Below are positions 18,188-28,413 of a stretch of DNA of 64,000 nucleotides, one piece after another. Source of the stretch: Micromonospora tarensis. Lineage in GTDB: Bacteria > Actinomycetota > Actinomycetes > Mycobacteriales > Micromonosporaceae. The position numbers were made by a program, and so were the translations under genes. Location of the stretch: the NCBI RefSeq assembly GCF_016803395.1, contig NZ_JAEVHL010000006.1:1-64000 (forward strand). Reading direction: 5' to 3'. The notes below the pieces were generated by a model that saw nothing but the letters and a program-made list of their open reading frames with translations, was not told the origin of the DNA and searched no databases. How positions within the stretch are numbered: position 1 is the stretch's first letter; the number at the start of each line of letters is the position of its first letter.

Positions 18188-18961
18188 GTGAGAAGCATGA
18201 CAGGGGCACGGGTGATACGCCCCGCGCCCCGACCAGACGCCGACCGGGTGCTCATCTGTCTGAGCTATTCCGGCGGCGGTACGGCGAAGTTCCGATCCTG
18301 GGCCGCGGCGACTCCGGACCATGTGGAGGTCGCCGCGGTCTGCTACCCCGGCCGGGAGGGCAGGTTCACGGAGCCGTTCGCCCGGAACTGGGACGAGTTG
18401 CTCGACGATGTGATGACGGCGATCCGGCCGCTGACCGACCAACGCCCCTACGTCCTGTTCGGGCACAGCCTCGGCGGCTGGGTCGCCTTCGACGCCGCAC
18501 TGCGGCTGGTCAGGTCGGGTGCCCGGCACCCGTCCGCCCTGGTCGTGTCGGCCTGCGAGGCGCCGGTCGACTGGCATCTGCGGCAGTCCCGGACCCCGCA
18601 CCCGGACGACTCCGACGAGGCGTTGCTGTCCTGGATGCGCCGGGTGGGGCAACTCTCGCCCCTGGTGCTCGCCGAGCCGGACCTGCGGGAGATCGCCGTC
18701 GACCTACTGCGCGCCGACATGCGGGTCAGTCGCTCGTACCGGCACCGGCCCGGGGATCTCGTGACCGTGCCGGTCCAGGTCCTGCACGCGGCGCACGACC
18801 CCGCCGTGAGCGCCGAGGCCGCCGGTCGCTGGCGGCTCGTCGCGGACGGGCCCATCCAGATCGAGGAGCTGCCCGGCGAGCACTTCTACACCGATGCGGT
18901 CTGGGCCACGCTCCCCGAGCAGATCGCCGCGCTGGCCCCCGCGCCGGCCACCCCGATCTAG
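18188..18961 (+). CDS. Type II (editing) thioesterase
   Basis: A 257-residue alpha/beta-hydrolase of the GrsT/TEII family, with the nucleophile motif GHSLGG (S94), the family motif CYPGREGR near 55, and the catalytic histidine in GEHFYTD near H232. Type II thioesterases remove stalled or wrong acyl groups from PCPs. The GTG at 18188 is supported by GGGAGG upstream. It is transcribed against the NRPS-1 gene, and the two share a terminator hairpin between them. With two modules loaded in trans, editing of mischarged PCPs may matter more than usual; that is inference. Confidence 0.94.
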   Translation: MRSMTGARVIRPAPRPDADRVLICLSYSGGGTAKFRSWAAATPDHVEVAAVCYPGREGRFTEPFARNWDELLDDVMTAIRPLTDQRPYVLFGHSLGGWVAFDAALRLVRSGARHPSALVVSACEAPVDWHLRQSRTPHPDDSDEALLSWMRRVGQLSPLVLAEPDLREIAVDLLRADMRVSRSYRHRPGDLVTVPVQVLHAAHDPAVSAEAAGRWRLVADGPIQIEELPGEHFYTDAVWATLPEQIAALAPAPATPI

Positions 18962-18995
18962 CTCCCCGACCTCGAACTCCCGCCGGTCGACGACA

Positions 18996-19031
18996 CCGGT
19001 CGGCCCCGGCCTCGCAGGCCGGGGCGACCGG
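18996..19031. terminator. Bidirectional terminator between TEII and NRPS-1
   Basis: A 16-bp stem with one bulged base (CCGGTC-GGCCCCGGCCT against AGGCCGGGGC-GACCGG) and a 3-base loop lies in the 79-base convergent gap. It is well placed to end transcripts from both sides. Confidence 0.7.
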
Positions 19032-19040
19032 TTCATCGCG

Positions 19041-22000
19041 TTACTGGAGACTGCGCCATTCGGCCTCCAGGGACTCGATGTCGTCCTGGGACAGGTCGAC
19101 CAGGGCGAGGTCCGAGGGGGTGTACCCACCGGCGCTCGGGTCGAGGCTGTGCCGGACCAGGCCCTCGATCGCCGCGAACCAGTCCTCGGCGATCTCCTCG
19201 ATGTCCGCGCGGGCGAACAGTGCCGCCGGGAACGTCCAGGCGGCGGTCAGTCGGCTACCGTCCGGCGTGTCCTCGACCAGGGCGTTGATCTCGATCGGAT
19301 GCGACACCGGCATGGTGTCGGCCACTCCGGAACTCAGGTGCATGGCGTCGGCCAGCGGCACCCACGGTGCGCTGCCGTCGCCGGTGGCGAGCCGACCGAG
19401 GTAGTTGAAGAGGATCTCCGGCGCCGGCAGCTCGGCCAGTTCCTTCCCGGCCGCCGGGTCCAGGAATCGCAGCAGCCCGAAGCCGACGCCGCCACCGGGT
19501 ACGTCCCGCAGGCGTTCCTTGACCGTCCGCAGCGCCCGGCCGGCCGCCGCTCCCCCGGCGAGGAACTCGTCGACGTCGACCGGACCGGGGTCCAGCCGAA
19601 TGGGATACATCGCGGTGAGCCACCCCACGGTGCCGGTCAGGTCGAGGTCGTCGGCGAGGCCGTCGCGGCCGTGCCCCTCGACGTCGACGAGCAGGCGCGC
19701 ACCGCCGGGCAGCGCATGCCGGGCCCGCCAGCGCGCCACCGCGACCGCCAGCGCGGTGAGCAGGGCGTCGTTGACGCTCGCGTGAAACGCCTCCGGCACC
19801 CTGGTCAGCAGGTCGGTGGTCAATGGCACGGAGAGGGTCTGGTCGTGGCGGAGCACTGTGGCGGCGACGTCCCGCTCCGGATCCGGCGCCACGGCCGTCA
19901 ACCGGACGGTGGGACCCCGCAACGTCTCGCGCCAGAACGGCAACTCCGCGCCGGCCCGGACGACCCGATCGTCGAGCCCACCAGCCCAACGACGCAGCGA
20001 GGTGGGGACCGGCGGAAGCGCCGGCTGGGCACCGGTCGCCAGCGCGGTGGTCGCCGCCGCCAGCTCGGACAGCAGGAGCCGGACCGAGACCCCGTCGACG
20101 GCCAGGTGATGCGCGACCACCAGCAACCGGCCGGGCCGCGCCGGACCACCGTCGAACCAGACCAGGTCGAGCAGGATCCCGTCGGTAACCGACAACCGGC
20201 CGGCCGCCAGACCGACCTGCTCCTCCACCAGGCCCGCCCAGGCCGCCTCCGGCACCTCCCGGACATCGATTCGGCGTACCAGCGGCGACGCCGGCACCCG
20301 ATCGCGTTCCTCGACCCGGAGCGTGACGTCACCGGGTGAGCTGGCCGACGCGCGCAGGCGCAGCGCGCCGTGCCGGCGGAGCAGCGCCCGCACCGCGCCG
20401 GACAGGTGCTCCTCGCGTACCCCGGCGGGGGTCGCCACCACGACCGCCTGGTGAATTCCGTCGATCGGTCCGCCCCGTTCCAACAGCCAGTGCACCATCG
20501 GAGTGAGTCGCAGCGGTCCGGCGTCGTCGTCGTCCGGCACGGCCGCTGCCGCCGGGTCCTGCCGCTTCGCGTTCGCCCGTTGCACCGCCAGGGCGGCCAG
20601 GGCGGCGACCGTCCGATGCTCGAAGACATCCTTCGGCATCAGGTCGAGGCCGTCCTGCCGGGCCCGGGCAACGAGTTGGAGCGACACGATGCTGTCGCCG
20701 CCCAACTCGAAGAAGTTGCCCTCCACGTCGAGGTCCTCGACGCCGAGCAGGTTCCGGAAGTGCGTGTGCAGGATGCGCTCCTCGGCACCGTCGACGGCCC
20801 GACCGCCAGGTGTCCGCTCGTTCTGCGGGGCGGGCAGGGCCGCGCGGTCGACCTTCCCGTTGCCGGACAGCGGCAGGGCGTCCAGCTCGACCAGGACCGC
20901 CGGCAGCATGTACTCCGGCAGCCGCGCGGCCACCTGCTCGCGTACGGCGTCGAGGTCGATGCGCGCACCGGCGCGCGGCACCAGATAGCCGACGAGTCGG
21001 CGCAGGCCGGGCTGGTCCTCCCGAACGGTGACCGCTACCGCGCCGACAGTGGGCACCTCGGCGAGCGCGGCTTCGATCTCGCCCAGCTCGATCCGGAAAC
21101 CCCGGAGTTTCACCTGATCGTCGTCGCGTCCCAGGTAGACCAACTCCCCCTCGTTGGTCCACCGGGCCAGGTCACCGGTGCGGTACATCCGGTCACCCGC
21201 GGGCCCGAACGGATCGGCGACGAATCGCGCGGCGGTCGCCCCCGGCTGGCGCAGGTACCCGCGGGCCAGCTGATGGCCACTGATGTAGAGCTCGCCCGCG
21301 GTGCCGGTCGGTACCGGGCGCAGGGCCGGGTCCAGCAGGTACAGCCGGGTGTTGAAGGTCGGGCGGCCGATCGGCACCGCGCCCGGCGGCGTCGGGGCGG
21401 CCGGCTCGGCCCGATAGACCACACATCCGACGGTCGCCTCGGTCGGACCATACTCGTTGATCACCGTGAGGTCCGGGTACCGCTGACGCAGCTGCGCCAC
21501 CGCCGGCCCGAGCAGTTGCTCGCCACCGACGACCAGTTCGCGGGTCGGGGCCAGGTCGTCCTGGGCCAGCGCGAGCAGCGTCAGGTGCGCCGGGGTCACC
21601 TTGCCGAACGGTGGGCGGACGCCGGTCTGCTCCTCAAGCTCGCCTACGCGTACCCAGCCGCCGCTGGTCAAGGGCGCGAACAGGCTGGTGACGGTCAGGT
21701 CGAACGACACCGGCGAGTGCAGCAACGCGCCGCCCGCGACCGAGGGGTACCGCTCCCGCGCGTACTGCAGGTACTGGGCCACGGACTGGTGCTCGACCAC
21801 CACACCCTTGGGCCGGCCGGTGGACCCGGAGGTGTAGATGACGTAGGCGGTACCCGACAGGCCGGTCCGCTCGGAGCCGTCGGCGGGGTCCGGCCGCCGG
21901 TCGGGCAGGGCGGCCAGTCGTTCGACGGTGCCCGCCGCGTCGAGGACGATCGTCTCCGCTCCGGTCGCGGGCAGGCCGGCGACGTCGTCACGGGTGAGGA

Positions 22001-23711
22001 CCAGCGTCGGTCGGGCCTCCGAGAGCACCTGTGCCAACCGTCCGGCCGGGTGGTTCAGGTCGAGCGGTAGGTAGCCGCCGTCGGCCTTGAGCACACCCAG
22101 GATCGCCACCACGAGGTCGATCGACCGGGGCAGCGCCAGCGCGACCAGGGACTCGGTGCCGACGCCCGAGGCCCGGATCAACCGCGCCAGGCGGTTGGCG
22201 CGCCGGTCAAGCTCGGCGTAGTCGAGCGTGACCTCACCACAGCTCAACGCCGGGGCGTCCGGGGTCTTGGCTACCTGCTTCTCGAAAAGCTCCACCACGG
22301 AGGCGGTCGGTACCGGCCGCGCGGTGTCGTTGACCTCCACCAGCAGGTGGTGCCGCTCGCCGGGCGTCAGCACGTCGACGCCGTCGATCGGCCGGTCCGG
22401 GTCGCCGACCACCGCGTCGACGACCAGCAGCAGGCGACGGACCAGGGCCTCGGCGGTGGCCGGGTCGAACAGGTCGAGGCTGTACTCGAGCCGGCCCAGG
22501 ATACCGGCGGGCGTGCCGCCGTCGCCGGTCTGCTCCTCGAACCCGAAGAGCAGGTCCACCTTGGCGGTACGCGGGTCGATCTGCTGTGGGCGGACGGTCA
22601 GCCCGGGCAGCGACACCTCGGTGCGGCTGGCCTCCTGGATGTCCAGCAGCACCTGGAACAGCGGGTTGCGGCCGAGGACACGCTCCGGGTTGAGCGCCTC
22701 CACCAGCAGGTGGAACGGCACGTCACGGTTGGCGTACGCCTCCAGGTCGTTCTCCCGCACCCGGGACAGCAGATCCGCGAACGACGGACTCCCCGACGTG
22801 TCGGTGCGGAAGACGAGGGTGTTGATGAAGCAGCCGATCAGGTCGTCGAGGGCGTCGTCGGAACGACCGGTGACCGCCATGCCGAGCGGGATGTCGGTGC
22901 CGGCGCCCACCCGGGTCAGCGTGGTCGCCACCACCGCGCGTAGCACCATGAAGAGACTTGCCCGCCGTCCGAGTCCCAGGGCCACCAGGGCCTGGTGGGT
23001 CTCGACAGGTATCTCGAACCGAGCCGTACCGCCGGTGTAGCTGTTGCTCGCCGGTCGGGGGCGGTCCACCGGCAGGGACAGCTCCTCCGGCAAGCCGGCG
23101 AGCGCCTCCCGCCAGTACCCGAGTTGTCGCGCCAGCGGGCTGGCCGGGTCGTCCTCGCTGCCGAGCACCGAACGCTGCCAGAGGGCGTAGTCGGCGTACT
23201 GGAGGCGAAGCGGCACGAACGCCGGCTCCGCGCCGGACACCCGGGCCCGGTACGCGTTGGCGAAGTCGCCCGCGAGCGGCGCCAGTGACCAGCCGTCGGC
23301 CGCGATGTGGTGCACGACGATCAGCAGCACGTGCTCGTCCGGCCCGAGCCGCAGCAGATGACCGCTGAGCGGCAGGTCGTGGGTGAGGTCGAAGCCGACG
23401 GCCACCAGCTCGGTCATCGCCTGGTCCAGGCCGCTCTCGTCGACCTCGATCACCGGGACCGGCAGCGAGATCGCGTCGGCCGCCAGGATGTGCTGCGTCG
23501 GCCGGCCGTCGTGCTCGGGGTAGACAGTGCGCAGGCTCTCGTGCCGTCGTACGACGTCCGTCAGCGCCGCGGTGACCGCCTGTCGGTCCAGGTCCCCGGA
23601 GAGCCGCAGGGCGAGTCCGGTGCTGTACATGCCGTTGCGCACGTCGGTGCGGTTGATGAACCACAGGCCCTGCTGCAACAGCGACAGCGGAAGCCGCTCG
23701 GGTCGGTCCAT
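19041..23711 (-). other. Module 2: C-A-PCP-E, predicted D-Asn
   Basis: Boundaries are approximate. Adenylation specificity residues read by eye are D-L-T-K-V-G-E-V-G-K, one change from the classical Asn code DLTKLGEVGK. The PCP reads [11 protein letters not shown]. The E domain has HHLAVDG and VEGHGR, so the residue should leave as D-Asn. This residue is a candidate for beta-hydroxylation by a SyrP-like enzyme. Confidence 0.8.
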
Positions 23712-25334
23712 CGGCTGCGGTGTGGGTCGGCTCGGCGCCTCGGCGGCGAGATAGGCGGCCAGGCCGGCGAGGGTGCGGTGCTCGAAGATGGTGCGCAGGG
23801 TCAGCTCGACGCCGAGTTCGGCGCGGACCCGGCTGGCCAGCCGGATCGCCGTCAGGGACTGCCGCCGAGGGTGAAGAAGTCGTCCTCGGGCTCGACGGCC
23901 GGTCGGCCCAGCACCTCGGCGGCCAGGCGGCACAGCGTCTTCTCCTGGGCGCTGCCCGAGGCGACGCCCGGGGGCTGGCCGCGCCGCCCGAGCGACCTGC
24001 GCGACGGCAGCCGGCGGCGGAACCGGCGCGCCGAGAGCCAGCTCCGTCAACGGTCGGTCCAGGTCGGCTCCGGAGGCGTCCCGCAGCACGGTGAGCAGCC
24101 GGTCGCGGTGCTCGGCCAACACGTCCGGCGGATACATCGCGGCGTTGGCGTGCAGGTCCAGGTTGATGCGGGTACCGGCACGCCCGTCGATGACCACCAT
24201 CAGGTCGTCCTCCGCGCCGACCTCGTTGGCCAGCACCGTGGCCGGATGCCCGCCGAAGGCGAGCTGCTCGCCGTACAGGAGCAGGTTGACCTCGACCGTC
24301 CACAGGCGCTGGCGCTCCCCCACCAGCCCGAGGTCCCGATGCAGCCACTCCTGGCGGTACCGCTGGTGGCGGAGCGCCTGCCGCAGCTCCACCGCGACCT
24401 GCCCGATCAGCGTGCGCATCGTCGTGCCCGGCGGCACCGGCAGCAGCAGCGGCACGGCGTTGGAGACCATGCCCGGCACGGTGCGGCAGGTCGGGCCGGT
24501 TCGGGCGGTCACGGCGAGCCCCAGCACGACCTCCCGGCGACCGGTCATCAGGTGCAGATAGGCGGCGATCGCCGCGATCGTCACCGTGGGCCAGGCAGCC
24601 CCGCTGGCCCGGGCCGCGTCCTTCACCCGTTCGACGTCGACGGTCTCCAGCACGCCGGTGCTGCGCTGGTGTGCCCGGGTCGGGCCGGCCGGCTGCGGGG
24701 CGAGGCTGGCCGGCGGGTCGACGTCGGCGAACCGGTCGACCCAGTAGGCGCGGTCCCGCTCCCTCACCGGGTCCGGGTAGTCGGCGTCCCACTCCACGAG
24801 GTCGCGCAGCCCGCCGGCAGGGGCGGGTGGGACCGGTTCGCCGACGACCAGGGCGCTGTAGACCGCCGCGGCGCGGCTGAGGATCAGCGCGGCGCTGTAA
24901 CCGTCCAGGATGATGTGGTGCAGTCGCATGTGGCAGATCGACGACTCCGGGCCGGTACGCAGCAGCGCGAACGAGAACAGCGGACCCGTCAACACGTCGA
25001 CCGGCGCGGACGACGCGGTCGACATCCACGCGCACGCCGCCGCTCGCGGGTCGGCGTGCTCGCTGAGGTCGAGGCGGGTCAAGGCCCAGTCCATCCGGGG
25101 CAGGACCCGCTGCCGGGCCTCGTCGCCGTCGACGACGATTCGGACCCGCAGCGCGTCGACCTCGGCGACCACCTGACGCAGCGCCTGTTCGAACACGTCC
25201 GGATCGACAGGGCCGTGAATCTCGATCGCTTCCACGAGATTGAAGAGCGGATTGTCCGGCGCCACCTGCTGCGCCAGCCAGATGCCGGTTTGCGCGGCGG
25301 TCAGGGGCAGACTGCCACTTCCCAGATCGGACAT
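19041..25334 (-). CDS. NRPS-1: C-PCP / C-A-PCP-E (first two modules; compensating frameshift pair)
   Basis: A 2097-residue synthetase, domain order C-PCP-C-A-PCP-E. The first C domain ([21 protein letters not shown]) belongs to the starter or EntF-like type. It is followed directly by a PCP with no adenylation domain. One extra base near 23967-23976 and one missing base near 23859-23866 hide this PCP; when both are corrected it reads [14 protein letters not shown]. The second module has an Asn-type adenylation domain and an epimerization domain. The start is the ATG at 25334 after GAGGTGA. The C-terminus ([22 protein letters not shown]) is a communication-type tail, and the protein ends in E. 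That fits donation to a DCL-type C domain such as the one opening NRPS-2. It is therefore placed first in the line. Confidence 0.93.
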   Translation of the reverse strand: MSDLGSGSLPLTAAQTGIWLAQQVAPDNPLFNLVEAIEIHGPVDPDVFEQALRQVVAEVDALRVRIVVDGDEARQRVLPRMDWALTRLDLSEHADPRAAACAWMSTASSAPVDVLTGPLFSFALLRTGPESSICHMRLHHIILDGYSAALILSRAAAVYSALVVGEPVPPAPAGGLRDLVEWDADYPDPVRERDRAYWVDRFADVDPPASLAPQPAGPTRAHQRSTGVLETVDVERVKDAARASGAAWPTVTIAAIAAYLHLMTGRREVVLGLAVTARTGPTCRTVPGMVSNAVPLLLPVPPGTTMRTLIGQVAVELRQALRHQRYRQEWLHRDLGLVGERQRLWTVEVNLLLYGEQLAFGGHPATVLANEVGAEDDLMVVIDGRAGTRINLDLHANAAMYPPDVLAEHRDRLLTVLRDASGADLDRPLTELALGAPVPPPAAVAQVARAARPAPGRRLGQRPGEDAVPPGRRGAGPTGRRARGRLLHPRRQSLTAIRLASRVRAELGVELTLRTIFEHRTLAGLAAYLAAEAPSRPTPQPMDRPERLPLSLLQQGLWFINRTDVRNGMYSTGLALRLSGDLDRQAVTAALTDVVRRHESLRTVYPEHDGRPTQHILAADAISLPVPVIEVDESGLDQAMTELVAVGFDLTHDLPLSGHLLRLGPDEHVLLIVVHHIAADGWSLAPLAGDFANAYRARVSGAEPAFVPLRLQYADYALWQRSVLGSEDDPASPLARQLGYWREALAGLPEELSLPVDRPRPASNSYTGGTARFEIPVETHQALVALGLGRRASLFMVLRAVVATTLTRVGAGTDIPLGMAVTGRSDDALDDLIGCFINTLVFRTDTSGSPSFADLLSRVRENDLEAYANRDVPFHLLVEALNPERVLGRNPLFQVLLDIQEASRTEVSLPGLTVRPQQIDPRTAKVDLLFGFEEQTGDGGTPAGILGRLEYSLDLFDPATAEALVRRLLLVVDAVVGDPDRPIDGVDVLTPGERHHLLVEVNDTARPVPTASVVELFEKQVAKTPDAPALSCGEVTLDYAELDRRANRLARLIRASGVGTESLVALALPRSIDLVVAILGVLKADGGYLPLDLNHPAGRLAQVLSEARPTLVLTRDDVAGLPATGAETIVLDAAGTVERLAALPDRRPDPADGSERTGLSGTAYVIYTSGSTGRPKGVVVEHQSVAQYLQYARERYPSVAGGALLHSPVSFDLTVTSLFAPLTSGGWVRVGELEEQTGVRPPFGKVTPAHLTLLALAQDDLAPTRELVVGGEQLLGPAVAQLRQRYPDLTVINEYGPTEATVGCVVYRAEPAAPTPPGAVPIGRPTFNTRLYLLDPALRPVPTGTAGELYISGHQLARGYLRQPGATAARFVADPFGPAGDRMYRTGDLARWTNEGELVYLGRDDDQVKLRGFRIELGEIEAALAEVPTVGAVAVTVREDQPGLRRLVGYLVPRAGARIDLDAVREQVAARLPEYMLPAVLVELDALPLSGNGKVDRAALPAPQNERTPGGRAVDGAEERILHTHFRNLLGVEDLDVEGNFFELGGDSIVSLQLVARARQDGLDLMPKDVFEHRTVAALAALAVQRANAKRQDPAAAAVPDDDDAGPLRLTPMVHWLLERGGPIDGIHQAVVVATPAGVREEHLSGAVRALLRRHGALRLRASASSPGDVTLRVEERDRVPASPLVRRIDVREVPEAAWAGLVEEQVGLAAGRLSVTDGILLDLVWFDGGPARPGRLLVVAHHLAVDGVSVRLLLSELAAATTALATGAQPALPPVPTSLRRWAGGLDDRVVRAGAELPFWRETLRGPTVRLTAVAPDPERDVAATVLRHDQTLSVPLTTDLLTRVPEAFHASVNDALLTALAVAVARWRARHALPGGARLLVDVEGHGRDGLADDLDLTGTVGWLTAMYPIRLDPGPVDVDEFLAGGAAAGRALRTVKERLRDVPGGGVGFGLLRFLDPAAGKELAELPAPEILFNYLGRLATGDGSAPWVPLADAMHLSSGVADTMPVSHPIEINALVEDTPDGSRLTAAWTFPAALFARADIEEIAEDWFAAIEGLVRHSLDPSAGGYTPSDLALVDLSQDDIESLEAEWRSLQ
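23712..25334 (-). other. Module 1: starter C-PCP without adenylation domain
   Basis: Boundaries are approximate. The C domain has intact HHIILDG and is followed by a linker of about 30 residues and the PCP, with no adenylation motif between them. The PCP must be charged in trans, most simply by the A-PCP protein at 2241-4612 with Dap. The starter-type C domain implies an N-terminal acyl or aryl cap, or a degenerate initiation step. No acyl-CoA ligase or free ACP is present in the window. Confidence 0.8.
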
Positions 25335-25468
25335 CGCACACTCACCTCATGTTGCGAGTAGGGGGCTGGCGGAGAAAGTCAAGCAACGGTGAAAATCTCC
25401 GGCTACGCCAGTTCGAGAAGCTTTATCAACGATCGATGGCGGAGCCCACCCCGCCACAGACTGGGACC
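25335..25468. promoter_or_regulatory. Divergent promoter gap between NRPS-1 and SRPBCC-like gene
   Basis: This 134-base gap lies between divergent starts and is locally less GC-rich (for example 25375-25435). It probably holds the NRPS-1 promoter. No operator-like repeat was seen. Confidence 0.4.
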
Positions 25469-26007
25469 ATGTCGAAACCTGCCACCGTGACACTGCTGGA
25501 CCAGTTCATCCCCGAGTGGGACGTGCACGAGCATCACCGGCTGCGCATCGACGCCGACGTGGAGCGGGTGATGACCGCCGTCACCGAGGTCACCTGGGCC
25601 GAGGCGTCCCTGGCCCGGGCGCTGTCCGGCCTGGTCGGCAACAAACTGCCTGCGGACAAGCCCCTGATCGACACGTTCGGCGGTCTCGACGGGGCGCTCG
25701 CCCGCGCCTCGGACGAGCTGGTCTTCGGCGCGATCAGCCCGATGCGCGGCGACGGACCGGCGCACAAGAACCTGGACGCGGAGGCGTTCCGCACCTTCGC
25801 CGAGCCCGGGTTCTCCAAGATCGCCTTCAATTTCCGGTTCGCGGATGGCGAACTGACGACGGAGACCCGGGTCGGGCTGACCGACCCCGGGTCCCGCCGA
25901 AAGTTCCAGTTCTACTGCTGATCATCCGCGCCGGCAGCGGACTGACCCGCATCTCGATGCTGGCCGCCGTGCGCCGCCGGGTCCGGGAGCAGCAGCCGAC
26001 GCACTGA
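25469..26007 (+). CDS. Small SRPBCC-like protein of unknown role (one frameshift)
   Basis: After restoring one base near 25916-25918 the protein is 179 residues and ends SGLTRISMLAAVRRRV. It opens with LLDQFIPEWDVHEHHRLRIDADVERVMTAV, which resembles small actinobacterial SRPBCC/START-like proteins. These have a helix-grip fold and often bind hydrophobic ligands. The ATG at 25469 is chosen because upstream sequence looks non-coding; an in-frame ATG at 25436 is possible. It sits between NRPS-1 and a P450. I know no defined function for it. It could be a cyclase-like, ligand-binding or accessory protein, and the family assignment itself is moderate. Confidence 0.62.
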
Positions 26008-26020
26008 ACCACAGCCGGGC

Positions 26021-27229
26021 TCAGGCCCGCTTGACCACCACCGGCAGGACCCGTGCCCCGTTGATGCCCGGGTTGGGGAACCACTCCAACGGGCGCTCCT
26101 CGTCGAGCCGGATGTCGGCGTACCGGTCCAGCACGTGCTGAAGCGCGATCTGGCCCTCCATCCGGGCCAGCGGGGCACCGAGGCAGAAGTGGACGCCATG
26201 GCCGAAGGAGAAGTGCCGGGTGACGTTCGTCCCGACGAAGCGCTGCGGGTCGAACCGCTCCGGCGACTCGAACGCCTCGGGATCGAAGTTGGCCCCGATG
26301 AGCCACGCGGTGACCGGCTTGTGCGCCGGAATCGTCACCCCGTTGACCTCGACGTCGGTGGTCGTCAGCCGGGCCGCGATGGTGAACGGCGGGTGGTAGC
26401 GCAGCACCTCCTCGAGCACCGGCGGGATCGCGGTCCGGTCGGCCCGCAACTGGTCGGCGAGCCCGGGTTGCTCGTGCAGCACCCGGACCGTGCTGCCCAG
26501 CAGCAGGGTGGTGGTGACGTGACCGGCCAGCAACAGGATGATGAGGAAGGTGACGATCTCCTCGTCCTGGAGACGCTGCCCCTCGACCTCGGCGCGGACC
26601 AGGCCGCTGATCATGTCGTCCCGCGGCGTCTTACGCCGGTCCCGAACGTGCTCCCGGAAGTACTCCCCGAGTGGCGCGACCCGCTCCTGCGGCGAGAGCC
26701 CGGGCCCGGCGCTCGGGTCGTCCATCGCCCGGGGGTCGAAGATCCTCTCGGTCAGCGTGCGGAACAGGTCACGATCGCTTGTCGGCACGCCCAGCATCTC
26801 GGAGATGACGATCACCGGCATCGGGTAGGCAAGCGCCGACACCAGGTCGAACCGCTCCTGGTCGTCGACCGCGTCGAGCAGCTCCCGGGCCACCTCGTGC
26901 ATCCGGGGCTCCAGCGCCGCGACCGCCTCCCGGGAGAACGCCTGGCCCACCAGGCCGCGGTAACGCCTGTGCATCGGCGGGTCCATCGTGGTCAGGTTGC
27001 CGACGCTGAACGCCGAGTCGCCCGAGGCGTACTCGCCGAAGTCGGCCGCGAAAGTGCCGTAGTCGGTCAGCATGCGCTGCACGTCGGCGTGCCGGAACAG
27101 TCCCCACATTCCGGTCCGCTCGTCGTACGCGACCGGGTTACGGTCGCGCATGCGGTTGGCCCAACTGACCAGCACCGGCTCGCCCTCGGTCGGCATCGGC
27201 ATCGGCTCACTCAGTGAATGGTCAACCAT
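26021..27229 (-). CDS. Cytochrome P450 (tailoring), second copy
   Basis: A 402-residue P450 with the haem motif FGHGVHFCLGAPLAR (cysteine near 348) and ExxR in EEVLRYH. The I-helix reads LLLAGHVTTT, with valine where most P450s carry an acidic residue before the conserved threonine. The ATG at 27229 (MVDHSLSEP) follows GGGAGG, whereas the upstream extension to 27271 is unlikely. It faces the SRPBCC-like gene with a 13-base gap and diverges from the SyrP pair. It probably oxidises a residue or the finished peptide. It is not a close copy of the P450 at 4980-6233. Confidence 0.92.
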   Translation of the reverse strand: MVDHSLSEPMPMPTEGEPVLVSWANRMRDRNPVAYDERTGMWGLFRHADVQRMLTDYGTFAADFGEYASGDSAFSVGNLTTMDPPMHRRYRGLVGQAFSREAVAALEPRMHEVARELLDAVDDQERFDLVSALAYPMPVIVISEMLGVPTSDRDLFRTLTERIFDPRAMDDPSAGPGLSPQERVAPLGEYFREHVRDRRKTPRDDMISGLVRAEVEGQRLQDEEIVTFLIILLLAGHVTTTLLLGSTVRVLHEQPGLADQLRADRTAIPPVLEEVLRYHPPFTIAARLTTTDVEVNGVTIPAHKPVTAWLIGANFDPEAFESPERFDPQRFVGTNVTRHFSFGHGVHFCLGAPLARMEGQIALQHVLDRYADIRLDEERPLEWFPNPGINGARVLPVVVKRA

Positions 27230-27399
27230 CTGGATCCTCCCGGAATGTACCCGGCCAATCGACCGAGGCAACGCCTTCCTATCAGTGGACCCGGAAGTCG
27301 CCCCGGCTCAATTTCAATTCCTCTAATGCGCCGGATCGGTAACTCGTAAGGCTCATACAGTTGGCGCGATTTGTCACCGAGATCGCAGTGAGGTAGCAC
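27230..27399. promoter_or_regulatory. Divergent promoter gap between P450 and SyrP-like pair
   Basis: This 170-base gap between divergent genes has AT-richer stretches at about 27305-27325 and 27340-27375. The first SyrP gene has GAGGT five to six bases before its ATG. No clear palindrome was seen. Confidence 0.4.
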
Positions 27400-28413
27400 A
27401 TGACCAGCAGCCAACAACTGGCCGATGACGTACTCGCCTCGCTCGATGTCGGCGCGCAGGCCGAACTCGTCGAGCACAACGGCACCCGGTTGGTCCGGGT
27501 GCACCCGGACGGCGATCCGCACGCGTGGCTGGCGGAGCACGTCCCGGACATCCGCAGGGCCCTGCTGAACTACGGCGCCGTCATGGTCAAGCAGGTGCGG
27601 ACCGACGACGACGCCCACCTGGGCCGGGTCGCCGAGCTCATCGGCGGTCCCACCCTCGACTACACCGAGCGCTCCACGCCGCGCAGTGTGGTGAGCGGCA
27701 AGGTCTACACCTCCACCCACTACCCGGCCGACCAGTCGATCCCGCAGCACAACGAGAGCGCATACTCGATCAACTGGCCGGACAACGTCTTCTTCTACTG
27801 CGCCCTGGCCTCGGAGACCGGCGGCGAGACGCCGATCGCGGACAGCGCGGCGGTGCTCGCCAACATTCCGGCGGACGTGGTCGAGCGGTTCAGCACCCAC
27901 GGCGTCATCTACACCAGGGCGTACCACGAGGCGGTCGGCCTGCCCTGGCAGGAGGTCTTCCAGACGTCCGACCGCGACGAGGTCGAGGCCTACTGCGCCG
28001 CCAACGAGATCACCACCACCTGGTCCGGCGACATGCTGCGCACCACGCAGCGGCGTCCCGCCGTGATCGACCACCCGCTGACCGGCCGTACCGTCTGGTA
28101 CAACCAGGCGCACCTGTTCCACGTCAACAACCTGCCGCGCGCGGTGCGCGACAGTCTGCTGAGCATCTACGACGTCGAGGACCTGCCCCGGCACGCGTAC
28201 TGCGGCGACGGCACCCCGATCACGGACGACGAGTTCGACGCGATCACCGCCGCGTTCCAGCCGCCGGTGCTGGCCGAGCCGTGGGAGACCGGCGACCTGC
28301 TGGTGATCGACAACGTGCTGGTGTCACACGGCCGGCGGCCCTTCACCGGTGACCGTCGCATTCTCGTCGCGATGACCAAGCGTCCCGCCGACGCGACCGG
28401 TTGGCCCCAGTGA
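27400..28413 (+). CDS. SyrP-like Fe(II)/2-oxoglutarate oxygenase 1 (amino acid beta-hydroxylase candidate)
   Basis: A 337-residue member of the TauD/SyrP (clavaminate synthase-like) superfamily. The metal triad is H117 and E119 in QHNESAYS plus distal H310 in SHGRRPFTGDRR, with an arginine downstream for 2-oxoglutarate. SyrP hydroxylates PCP-bound aspartate at the beta position in syringomycin biosynthesis, and kutzneride relatives act on glutamate. Two modules here have Asx-type codes (modules 2 and 4), so beta-hydroxylation of Asn or Asp is the likely role. It is co-translated with a second paralogue, its TGA overlapping the next GTG. Hydroxylation of Dap or Gln cannot be excluded. Confidence 0.88.
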   Translation: MTSSQQLADDVLASLDVGAQAELVEHNGTRLVRVHPDGDPHAWLAEHVPDIRRALLNYGAVMVKQVRTDDDAHLGRVAELIGGPTLDYTERSTPRSVVSGKVYTSTHYPADQSIPQHNESAYSINWPDNVFFYCALASETGGETPIADSAAVLANIPADVVERFSTHGVIYTRAYHEAVGLPWQEVFQTSDRDEVEAYCAANEITTTWSGDMLRTTQRRPAVIDHPLTGRTVWYNQAHLFHVNNLPRAVRDSLLSIYDVEDLPRHAYCGDGTPITDDEFDAITAAFQPPVLAEPWETGDLLVIDNVLVSHGRRPFTGDRRILVAMTKRPADATGWPQ

